Source: an uncultured Clostridium sp. (GTDB taxonomy: Bacteria; Bacillota; Clostridia; Clostridiales; Clostridiaceae). From it: 17,778 nucleotides of DNA. Below the pieces are notes generated by a model, which saw nothing but the letters and a program-made list of their open reading frames with translations, searched no databases and was not told the DNA's origin. The stretch spans positions 1 through 17,778 of the forward strand of contig NZ_CAKVKB010000077.1 of assembly GCF_934754915.1 (NCBI RefSeq). Direction: 5' to 3'. A program made the position numbers and the translations under genes. Positions within the stretch are counted from its first letter, which is position 1, and the number at the start of each line of letters is the position of its first letter. Shown here in pieces: positions 7,577 through 13,966 of this stretch.

Positions 7577-7918
7577 ATGAAGAGAATAGAAGCTATCATA
7601 AGACCTTCAAAGCTTGAAGAAATAAAGGAAGCTTTGAAAAATAATAATGTTAATGGAATTACTATAAGTCAAGTAATGGGATGTGGTAAGCAAATGGGAT
7701 GGAAAGAGTACCACAGAGGAACAGAACTTATAACAAATGTACTACCAAAGATTGAAGTGAAAATGGTAGTTGAAGACAGCAAAGTTGAAGAAGTTATAGA
7801 ATTGATTTCATCAATAGCCAAAACTGGAAATGTTGGAGATGGAAAAATATTTGTAATAGATATATGTGATTGCGTGAGAATTAGAACTGGAGAGAGAGGA
7901 AATGATGCAATAGATTAA
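7577..7918 (+). CDS. glnB: PII nitrogen regulatory protein (GlnB/GlnK type)
   Basis: A 113-residue PII protein, a homotrimer that senses ATP/ADP and 2-oxoglutarate and, when encoded next to amtB, blocks the ammonium channel through its T-loop. The N-terminal MKRIEAIIRPSKLEEIKEAL, the B-loop TGNVGDGKIFV and the C-terminal VRIRTGERG match the family. The T-loop differs from the enterobacterial type: aligned without gaps from the start, it reads KEYHRGTEL at positions 43-51, so the residue uridylylated in E. coli (Tyr51) is Leu51. Gln39 and Lys58 (T-loop 2-oxoglutarate contacts) are retained. It therefore probably responds to ligands rather than uridylylation. AAGGTGAT (7561-7568) lies 8 bases before the ATG. 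It is co-transcribed with amtB and ends at a hairpin terminator. Confidence 0.95.
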   Translation: MKRIEAIIRPSKLEEIKEALKNNNVNGITISQVMGCGKQMGWKEYHRGTELITNVLPKIEVKMVVEDSKVEEVIELISSIAKTGNVGDGKIFVIDICDCVRIRTGERGNDAID

Positions 7919-7982
7919 TTTCAATTTTAATATATGAATTTTATAATAGTTGAAATAATTTAATTAGATAAGATGATGTAAT

Positions 7983-8041
7983 AGACTGTGGCGTAAAACA
8001 TTGAATGTATAATGTTTTGAGTCACAGTCTGTTTCTCATTT
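7983..8041 (+). terminator. Terminator after amtB-glnB
   Basis: AGACTGTG (7983-7990) pairs with CACAGTCT (8023-8030), and inside it AAAACATT (7995-8002) pairs with AATGTTTT (8011-8018), separated by a GCGT/GAGT internal loop. A GTTTCTCATTTTT tail follows. Confidence 0.85.
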
Positions 8042-8118
8042 TTAATGATTTTGTTTAAATATAAAAGAGCATCGAATGTAAAGTTTAATGAAACAGCTGA
8101 ATTAATTTTTTTAATATT

Positions 8119-8127
8119 TGATATAAT
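8119..8127 (+). promoter_or_regulatory. Extended -10 promoter of the HD-domain gene
   Basis: TGATATAAT (8119-8127) is a perfect extended -10 element. No good -35 is visible 16-18 bp upstream (TGAATT at 18 bp). The predicted start is near 8134, giving a leader of about 65 nt. Confidence 0.5.
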
Positions 8128-8198
8128 AGATATATATTTACATTACAATTTTACTGTAGTCAAAATATAAAATTAAATATTGATTATAGGAGCGTATT

Positions 8199-8828
8199 AT
8201 GAATGATAGAGAGTATGAAATTTTCTTAGAAATAGAAAACCATTTATTGAAAGATAAAAAACCATCTATGTTTGTGACAAAGCTTTTAGAAGAAGAGCAA
8301 CTTGATAAATATCCATTTTCTATTATTAGTGATTTAAGAACTGTACCACAAAATCCAAAATACCATTCAGAAGGGAATGTTTTTAAGCACACTATGATGG
8401 TTATTGATGAAGGTGCTGAGAATAGAAATAAAAGTCATGATAAAAGAGCATTTATGTGGGCACTTTTATTACATGATATAGGAAAGAAACCTACTACAAA
8501 AATGAGAAAGGGCAGATTGACATCCTATAATCATGATAAAGTTGGAAAGGTTATGGCTGAAGAATTTCTTAGATATTTTAATCTAGATGAAGAATTTATA
8601 AATAAAGTTGCTGGACTTGTACGATGGCATATGCAGAGTCTTTTTTTTACAAAGCAATCAAGGGTTCAGAATATTAAGGAAATGCTCAATGATGTAGAGA
8701 TAAATGAAATAGTCCTTGTATCACTCTCAGACAGACTTGGAAGAGGATGTGTGGATAAGGATAGAAGAAAGGAAATAATTGAAGAGATTGAAAGATTTAA
8801 AGAAAAGCTTATTAAAAAAGATTTTTGA
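8199..8828 (+). CDS. HD-domain phosphohydrolase, resembling the HD part of CCA-adding enzymes
   Basis: A 209-residue soluble protein with an HD metal-binding domain. The motif LLHDIGKKPT has His92-Asp93, with upstream H-SEGNVFKHTMMV and downstream YNHDKVG and VRWHMQSLF supplying further metal ligands. The arrangement (DLRTVPQNPKYHSEGNVFKH, then HDIGK, then HD-VG) resembles the HD domain fused to bacterial tRNA CCA nucleotidyltransferases, but the nucleotidyltransferase domain is absent, so this is a stand-alone phosphohydrolase. Phosphatase or phosphodiesterase activity is likely; the substrate is unknown. AGGAG (8188-8192) gives a well-spaced start. It is a single-gene unit that converges on the PTS gene across a large palindrome. 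Confidence 0.85.
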   Translation: MNDREYEIFLEIENHLLKDKKPSMFVTKLLEEEQLDKYPFSIISDLRTVPQNPKYHSEGNVFKHTMMVIDEGAENRNKSHDKRAFMWALLLHDIGKKPTTKMRKGRLTSYNHDKVGKVMAEEFLRYFNLDEEFINKVAGLVRWHMQSLFFTKQSRVQNIKEMLNDVEINEIVLVSLSDRLGRGCVDKDRRKEIIEEIERFKEKLIKKDF

Positions 8829-8863
8829 TATATGTTGTGATTATCAATGCATAAGAAATGTAG

Positions 8864-8987
8864 TATAAAATAGCAAGATTATTATATTAAAGATTAAAGC
8901 AAATAATATTGATTTTACTCTTTTAAAATTAAAACATTCAAATTATTGTATAACTTAATTTTTAATATAGGGTCCTGCTATTTTATA
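8864..8987. repeat. 124-nt imperfect palindrome between convergent genes
   Basis: The terminal arms TATAAAATAGCA (8864-8875) and TGCTATTTTATA (8976-8987) are perfect 12-bp inverted repeats. A second paired layer (8883-8899 with 8954-8969) has only a one-base bulge and one wobble, and a third weaker layer covers most of the remainder. The trinucleotide TAG flanks both ends. It lies between the convergent HD and PTS genes, where a bidirectional terminator would be useful. The layout also fits a small non-autonomous mobile element (MITE). The two readings cannot be separated from one copy. Confidence 0.7.
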
Positions 8988-9060
8988 TAGATGGAAATAA
9001 TAATATTTCAAATTGTAATACAAATTTACTATTAATTATATTTCAATATAATAGGATCAA

Positions 9061-9078
9061 AACCATAGGCTTTATGGA
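9061..9078 (-). terminator. Possible weak terminator of the PTS gene
   Basis: On the minus strand CCATA-AAGCC-TATGG followed by TTTTG lies about 20 bases after the stop codon. The stem is only five base pairs, so it is weak; the larger palindrome at 8864-8987 may do the actual termination. Confidence 0.35.
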
Positions 9079-9095
9079 ATAGATAGTGTTATATA

Positions 9096-10721
9096 CTATG
9101 CTAATAATCCTAGACCATACCCAATTATACCTAAAATAAATATTCCAAAAATAATCCAGATTGCACTGACTTTTTTCTTAAGAAGTTTAATACATATAAA
9201 AGTACATAGTAATGACAACAATCCAGATAATAGACGATTTAATATTGTTTGAAGAGTTGATAATGAAGTTAGAGTATCTATCATTGAAGCAGCAATTGGG
9301 ATGTTGATATTTACCCGTCTATTAATTAATACTCCCATTACAAAAAGACCAAGAATTGAAAAACTTTTAATCAAATTTTGAAGTCTTATATTAGAGATTT
9401 CATCAATGATTTGAATTCCTTTTTTATAACCATAACCTATTCCCCACCATTTTATCCATATACGTATAATGTTAAGTGTTATAAAAAATATTATTGGACC
9501 TAATATATTTCCTGCTACTGCAAAAGTAGCACTGATAGCAGTAATAACAGGTCTTAAAGTTCCCCAGAAAATTTTATCTCCTACATCAGACAAAGATTTC
9601 ATTAGATTAATTTTAACATCACGTATAGTATTATCACTTATTTGAATACCATTTGCTTTTTGTTCTTCTAATGAAGCTGTTACACCTAGTATAGGACCTG
9701 TCATAAATGGCTGTGTGTTAAAAAATTCCAAATGTCTTTTTAAAGCTTTTTTTCTTTCCTCACCAGTATAGAATCTTTTTATGGCTGGAATTATAGCATG
9801 GCAATAACCTAAAGCTTGAAGTTTCTCAAAATTCCAAGATCCTTGGAGAAAATTTGATCTTATAAACATTTGGGTTAAATCACTTTTTGTAAGCTTTTTA
9901 TATGATTTATTATTTATATTTTTAGATTCTTCAAATTCACTATTTTTTATATATGTTTTTATTTTTTGTAAATTAGATAATTCTTTTAATTCAGGAGTTA
10001 ATTTAACGTAGAATATCATTAAGATTATTCCAATAATAGTCATAGAAATAGGAGTTAAACCTGTAATTAATTCAGCAACAAAACCAACAAACAGAAAACG
10101 AATTAAATATTTAGATTCTATAATGTTTATAACTGTTGCATAACCTACAACTACTACAATACGAGAGCCAATCTGTAGACCTTTATCAATAAATTCCGGT
10201 ATTGAAGATAACATGTTCTGTACTACATCAGAGCCAATAAATATAGTAACGATTATAGCTGGAATAGATACACGCAGTGCTTGAATTAATAAGGCACTTA
10301 TATGGCAAAAGTCAATTCCTTTTATATTCCCTTCTTGAGCAAATTTATCTGCTTGGTTTTGAAAAGAAACAGTTAAGGTTCTTGCAAGAATGGTCAATAT
10401 TTGTCCAGAAGCTGCTATTGGAATGGCTATGGCGATACCAAAGCTTATATCTTGTTTGCCAGCAATTATAATAATGGTTGAAATAATGCTTGCAAGAGCA
10501 GCATCAGGAGCAAGGGCAGCACCTATATTTATCCAGCCTAAAGCTATCAGTTCAAGAGTTCCGCCAATAATAATTCCTGTTTTCAGATCACCTAGAACAA
10601 GTCCAATTATAGTACAGGCTATTAATGGTCTGTGTGTCTGAAATTCGTCTAAAACACTTCCAATACCAACAATACAAGAAATTATAAAGATTAATGTAAT
10701 CTGCATTGTAGTAATCGTCAT
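9096..10721 (-). CDS. Mannose-family PTS permease, EIIC-EIID fusion
   Basis: A 541-residue protein joining two membrane subunits of a mannose/fructose/sorbose-family phosphotransferase system, which are normally separate. Residues about 1-245 are EIIC: DEFQTHRPL, IIGLVLGDLKTGIIIGGTLE, ALGWINIGAALAPDAALASI. A polar linker (about 246-276, with KNSEFEESKNINNKSYKK) follows. Residues about 277-541 are EIID: LTKSDLTQMFIRSNFLQGSW, LGYCHAIIPAIKRFY, LKRHLEFFNTQPFMTGPILG and a hydrophobic C-terminus. Both halves look full length and in one uninterrupted frame. The complex would import a sugar and phosphorylate it using EIIA and EIIB, which are not in this window and must be encoded elsewhere. GGAGGA (complement of 10728-10733) lies 7 bases before the ATG. 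The gene is monocistronic. The sugar cannot be told. Confidence 0.93.
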   Translation of the reverse strand: MTITTMQITLIFIISCIVGIGSVLDEFQTHRPLIACTIIGLVLGDLKTGIIIGGTLELIALGWINIGAALAPDAALASIISTIIIIAGKQDISFGIAIAIPIAASGQILTILARTLTVSFQNQADKFAQEGNIKGIDFCHISALLIQALRVSIPAIIVTIFIGSDVVQNMLSSIPEFIDKGLQIGSRIVVVVGYATVINIIESKYLIRFLFVGFVAELITGLTPISMTIIGIILMIFYVKLTPELKELSNLQKIKTYIKNSEFEESKNINNKSYKKLTKSDLTQMFIRSNFLQGSWNFEKLQALGYCHAIIPAIKRFYTGEERKKALKRHLEFFNTQPFMTGPILGVTASLEEQKANGIQISDNTIRDVKINLMKSLSDVGDKIFWGTLRPVITAISATFAVAGNILGPIIFFITLNIIRIWIKWWGIGYGYKKGIQIIDEISNIRLQNLIKSFSILGLFVMGVLINRRVNINIPIAASMIDTLTSLSTLQTILNRLLSGLLSLLCTFICIKLLKKKVSAIWIIFGIFILGIIGYGLGLLA

Positions 10722-10743
10722 AAAAATTCCTCCTCTGTATAAG

Positions 10744-10758
10744 TGAGAATGATTATGT
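10744..10758. promoter_or_regulatory. Fur/PerR-like inverted repeat upstream of the PTS gene
   Basis: The sequence TGAGAATGATTATGT matches 11 of 14 defined positions of the 7-1-7 Fur-family consensus TGATAATNATTATCA. It lies just upstream of the PTS ribosome binding site. In such AT-rich DNA chance matches are common, so this is tentative. Confidence 0.25.
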
Positions 10759-10796
10759 TAAATGAGCAAATAGAAATAGTATAGTAACATAAATCA

Positions 10797-10844
10797 ATAA
10801 AAAAACTTCACCTATAATTAGCATTTTAACCTTTATATTGAAGT
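10797..10844 (-). terminator. Minus-strand hairpin with T-run upstream of the PTS gene
   Basis: On the minus strand ACTTCA-ATATAA (from 10844) pairs with TTATAGGTGAAGT (ending 10805), with a small bulge, and is followed by seven T residues. It points toward the PTS gene and lies about 75 bases before its start. No minus-strand gene lies behind it, so it could be an attenuator in the PTS leader. Confidence 0.5.
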
Positions 10845-10911
10845 AAAGCAATAAGATTTATAATTAACATTAATACTTCATTAACAATTTAATGTATAAG
10901 CAAATATTATA

Positions 10912-10917
10912 TATAAT
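10912..10917 (+). promoter_or_regulatory. Probable -10 element of the Hsp20-like gene
   Basis: TATAAT lies 22 bases before the ATG codon. The -35 at 17 bp spacing is TTAATG, a poor match. GTATA (10894-10898) upstream resembles a sporulation sigma F/G -35 region, but no convincing partner -10 follows. It is a weak assignment. Confidence 0.35.
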
Positions 10918-10938
10918 AAAGAGAATGAGGAGGGTGCT

Positions 10939-11610
10939 ATGTTTGGAATGTTTCCATTTGGAATGGGTAATATAATTTCATTTACGAGCTTTACAAGTAT
11001 TAATAGCACTAAAGATGGAATTAATGGTTTTAATGTAACTAATGGATTTTATAATCCTGACTCAATAAATAATTTTAATGGTAATATAAATATGAATGGC
11101 TTAAATAGTATGAACTTATTTGATCAAATACAGAGTGCAGTGACTAATGTATTGAATAATGTTGACATAGAGCAGATTGCTCAGCAATACTTTAATGCTA
11201 TTTCGGATGGTCAAAAAGAAAATTCAATGCAAAATGAATGTGATTTTATTAAATTTGAGAGAAGTGAAGATCTGTATACTTTAAAAATATATTTAAAAGG
11301 CATTGATTTAAGAGAATTAAGTATAAAATATAATCCTGGAACACTGGATATAAATCTTAACAGATCTGAATATAATAGTTCATACAATTGTAGCAGATAT
11401 GCAAGCAACAATACAATAAAGAAGAAATATAGTGTAAGTTTTGATAATATTGAAGAGATAGATATAGATAGAGTATTGAAATCTATTGAAAATGGTGTAT
11501 TTATAATGAAAATGCCAAAAAAATATGTATTAAAAAACGGAGATAAGATTATTGAAGTTGAAGATTATACGGTAGAAAATAATTATAATAAAGTTATTAA
11601 GAAGGTGTAG
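10939..11610 (+). CDS. Hsp20/alpha-crystallin-like protein with an Asn/Gly/Phe-rich N-terminus
   Basis: A 223-residue protein with two regions. Residues 1-60 are low complexity, rich in Asn, Gly, Phe, Met and Ser, beginning MFGMFPFGMGN, with no recognisable fold. Residues about 63-92 look helical (LFDQIQSAVTNVLNNV, IAQQYFNAI). Residues about 103-200 resemble an alpha-crystallin beta-sandwich: FIKFERSEDLYTLKIYLKGI, then DLRELSIKYNPGTLDINL, and a final VFIMKMPKK strand. The LKGIDLRELSIKY pattern and closing G-V-F-I-M-K-M-P-K motif match small heat-shock proteins. No C-terminal IXI motif is visible, so it may not assemble as a normal sHSP. GAGGAGGG (10927-10934) is a strong ribosome binding site. 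It diverges from the PTS gene. Chaperone or spore-associated function is a guess. Confidence 0.7.
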   Translation: MFGMFPFGMGNIISFTSFTSINSTKDGINGFNVTNGFYNPDSINNFNGNINMNGLNSMNLFDQIQSAVTNVLNNVDIEQIAQQYFNAISDGQKENSMQNECDFIKFERSEDLYTLKIYLKGIDLRELSIKYNPGTLDINLNRSEYNSSYNCSRYASNNTIKKKYSVSFDNIEEIDIDRVLKSIENGVFIMKMPKKYVLKNGDKIIEVEDYTVENNYNKVIKKV

Positions 11611-11627
11611 ATAATTATAAATAAATC

Positions 11628-11657
11628 TGTGGATTATTTTTTTATGGATGTGGATAA
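11628..11657 (+). other. Two DnaA-box-like sequences
   Basis: TGTGGATAA (11649-11657) is the exact reverse complement of the consensus DnaA box TTATCCACA. TGTGGATTA (11628-11636) differs by one base. Both have the same orientation and start 21 bp apart. Neither dnaA nor an origin is nearby, so these may simply be chance or titration sites. Confidence 0.35.
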
Positions 11658-11711
11658 ATTGTAATTAAATTTTATTATTCTTATGAAATACTATGAAAAT
11701 AAAACTATTTT

Positions 11712-11753
11712 CCCTGGGGGATGCAGATTTAAATTAATAATTTTTCCCTAGGG
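11712..11753. repeat. GC-rich hairpin between convergent genes
   Basis: CCCTGGGGGA (11712-11721) pairs with TTCCCTAGGG (11744-11753) in a 10-bp stem with two G-U pairs and a 22-nt AT loop. It stands out sharply in AT-rich surroundings. No T-run follows on either strand, so it is not an ordinary terminator. It may protect the 3' end of the Hsp20-like mRNA or slow polymerase ahead of the next hairpin. Confidence 0.5.
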
Positions 11754-11766
11754 TACATAGAGAAAT

Positions 11767-11820
11767 ATAGAGAATTACCATATCTATTTTAGATTAGCAA
11801 TTCTCTATTCTTATATTTAT
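11767..11820. terminator. Bidirectional terminator between the Hsp20-like and helicase genes
   Basis: ATAGAGAATT (11767-11776) pairs perfectly with AATTCTCTAT (11799-11808), with a further ATCTA/TAGAT pairing inside. A TCTTATATTTATT tail follows on the plus strand. On the minus strand it lies just past the helicase stop codon, so it can serve both genes. Confidence 0.75.
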
Positions 11821-11836
11821 TAAGTTAAAGGATAAA

Positions 11837-13411
11837 CTATTTTTTACGTCTATTAGCAACTTCAACATTAACTTTCTTTTTATTTATTTTTCCACCTGGA
11901 CATTTGTTTAAAATCTTTTTAGATACACTTTCATCAACACTTACAAATGAGAAGTTTTCCATAAGATCAATCTGACCTATTGTTGAAGCATTTATTCTTG
12001 TTTTATCTTTTATATAATTAATTAATACTTTAGGAGTTAGGCCATCTCTTTTACCTACTGAGAAGAATAGACGCACATCTTCTTTTTTAGGTGATTCTAA
12101 TTTATTTGAACTATAATCAAATACACTTTCATTATCATATTTCATTTTCATTAGAGCAGCTACAACAGATAATGGATCATTATTTTCTATTAATTCAATT
12201 GCATTTGGCATAAACTTAGTAAGATCACCAGTATTTATAGTTTCTGTCACTTCTTTTATTATGTCGTTAAATTTTCTGCTTTTAATTTGTTCTGCAGTTG
12301 GAATTGGCTTTTGAGTTATAGCGCTTTTTGTAACCTTTTGGATTTGCTTAAGCATTGAAAAATCTTTTGGAGTTACTAAAGAGTATGCAGTACCTTCTCT
12401 GTTAGCTCTGCCTGTTCTTCCTATTCTATGTACATAAGATTCAACATCCTGTGGAAGATCATAATTAAATACATGTGTAACACCATCAACATCGATACCT
12501 CTTGCAGCAACATCAGTGGCTATTAATAAGTTTAATGTACCTTCTTTAAATTTATTTAAAGTAGTTAGTCTATGTGCTTGTGTCATGTCACCATGCATAC
12601 CTTCAACCATGTAGCCTTTAGATTGTAATTCTTGAACTAATTCATCAACGCCTCTCTTAGTTCTACAGAATATTATGGCTGAACTTGGATTATCTAAATC
12701 TAGTAATCTGCAAAGAGCTTCTAGTCTGTGTTTGTTATTTATCATAAAGTAGTTCTGTTCAATTTTTGAAACTGTTAATGAACTCTTTTTGACACTAACA
12801 AGCTGAGCATCTGGTTTCATATATCTTTTAGCAAGCTTTGCTATTGGTTCAGGCATTGTTGCTGAAAATAATAAAGTTTGTCTTTCTTCTGGAGTATGAC
12901 TTAATATTGATTCGATATCTTCGATGAATCCCATATTAAGCATTTCATCAGCTTCATCTAGAACTAAAAATTCTACATTATCTAAATGAAGGCATTTTCT
13001 TTTTATTAAATCAAGCATTCTTCCAGGAGTACCCACAACTATATCTACACCCTTTTTTAATGCTTTAATTTGTCTGTCTATTGAATCTCCACCATAAACA
13101 GCTAATATATCAACTTTCTCATATTTAGAGAGTCTATTCATTTCATCTTTAACTTGAACAGCAAGCTCTCTTGTAGGAGCTAAAATAAGAGCTTTAATCC
13201 CTTTTTTATTGCTCATTTTTGTTAATATAGGTAAACTGTAAGCAGCTGTTTTTCCAGTACCTGTTTGTGCCTGCCCTATAAGGTCAGCTCCACTTAGTGT
13301 TACAGGAATACTTTGTTCTTGAATTTGAGATGGTTTTGTAAAACCTAGGTCTGATATTGCATGCACAATACTTTCTTTAAGACCTAAAGTAGCAAATTGA
13401 TTATCATTCAT
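11837..13411 (-). CDS. DEAD-box ATP-dependent RNA helicase with DbpA-type RNA-binding domain
   Basis: A 524-residue RNA helicase, probably acting in ribosome assembly or mRNA turnover and often important in the cold. The motifs run in order: Q motif (Phe6, GFTKPSQIQ at 23-31), Walker A AQTGTGKT (48-55), PTRELA (79-84), TPGR (128-131), DEAD (152-155), SAT (about 183-185), then the second RecA domain with IIFCRT, ATDVAARGIDV and HRIGRTGR. Residues about 450-520 form a DbpA RNA-binding domain (VRLFFSVGKRDGLTPKVLINY), with a Lys/Arg-rich C-terminal tail. This layout fits the DbpA/CsdA/CshA group; I do not assign a symbol because the exact orthologue is uncertain. GAGG (complement of 13419-13422) lies 7 bases before the start. 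It is monocistronic, with a long AT-rich leader region upstream. Confidence 0.94.
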   Translation of the reverse strand: MNDNQFATLGLKESIVHAISDLGFTKPSQIQEQSIPVTLSGADLIGQAQTGTGKTAAYSLPILTKMSNKKGIKALILAPTRELAVQVKDEMNRLSKYEKVDILAVYGGDSIDRQIKALKKGVDIVVGTPGRMLDLIKRKCLHLDNVEFLVLDEADEMLNMGFIEDIESILSHTPEERQTLLFSATMPEPIAKLAKRYMKPDAQLVSVKKSSLTVSKIEQNYFMINNKHRLEALCRLLDLDNPSSAIIFCRTKRGVDELVQELQSKGYMVEGMHGDMTQAHRLTTLNKFKEGTLNLLIATDVAARGIDVDGVTHVFNYDLPQDVESYVHRIGRTGRANREGTAYSLVTPKDFSMLKQIQKVTKSAITQKPIPTAEQIKSRKFNDIIKEVTETINTGDLTKFMPNAIELIENNDPLSVVAALMKMKYDNESVFDYSSNKLESPKKEDVRLFFSVGKRDGLTPKVLINYIKDKTRINASTIGQIDLMENFSFVSVDESVSKKILNKCPGGKINKKKVNVEVANRRKK

Positions 13412-13582
13412 TAGATATCCTCGTTTCTATATTTTTAAATTGAAATTTTATTTATAAAAGTAATATTAATCTTAATATTTTTAAATATTATAAGCTATTA
13501 ACAACAAAATTATATATATATATTTTTTTAATAATAAAACTACATAATAATTAAAGAAATCTCTGCTAAGATTTCATCCTAC

Positions 13583-13617
13583 ATTGTCAATTGTCCATTG
13601 TAGATTGTTAATTGGAA
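13583..13617. repeat. Five tandem ATTGTNN heptamers
   Basis: Five successive 7-nt units begin ATTG. The first four share ATTGTNN and the fifth is ATTGGAA. The block is out of keeping with the surrounding random-looking AT sequence and resembles short intergenic repeats known in Clostridium. Confidence 0.55.
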
Positions 13618-13862
13618 TATATATCATTGCAATTTTAATGAACAATTAATTACTTAGAAACATTGCATTTTAATTGTTATATATTTTGATTTAGATTTAA
13701 AAAGAAAATCTGTTGCAAAAAAATATATATAAGCAAATAAAATTATTATAGCAGAAATAAATAAAAGTTGTAAAGTTAAAATATATCTTATATTATATAG
13801 GATATTAATGAAATAGTAATTAGGCGATTAAATCCATATTTATAGAGTAATTCTATAATAAC

Positions 13863-13950
13863 TAAAAATGGAACTATTGCATAAAGGTGAATCTAAATGA
13901 ATTAGCATTACTTTAGATTTCAACTATAACCCTTAACACAATAGTTCCAT
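13863..13950 (-). terminator. Terminator after plsC
   Basis: Perfect 12-bp arms ATGGAACTATTG (13868-13879) and CAATAGTTCCAT (13939-13950) enclose a second nested stem (GAATCTAAA with TTTAGATTTC). On the minus strand the hairpin is followed by TTTTTAGT, which places it 17 bases after the plsC stop. Confidence 0.85.
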
Positions 13951-13966
13951 ATGTATGTTTTTATAT

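Larger units (their letters stand above)
13412..13966. other. Long AT-rich gap between plsC and helicase genes
   Basis: A 555-base stretch without a plausible gene. It holds a short hairpin GAAATCT/AGATTTC (13556-13575), a block of five heptamers (13583-13617), AT-rich spacer and the plsC terminator (13868-13950). On the minus strand TATAAT (complement of 13487-13492) may be the -10 of the helicase promoter, though no good -35 is visible. Confidence 0.6.

Noticed and set aside
10390..10641. Plus-strand frame of 83 codons inside the PTS gene
   Set aside because: It is antisense to the EIIC coding sequence; its hydrophobic look reflects the complementary strand of a membrane protein gene.
13583..13617. 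CRISPR array
   Set aside because: The repeat unit is seven bases with no spacers, far from CRISPR dimensions, and no cas gene is present.
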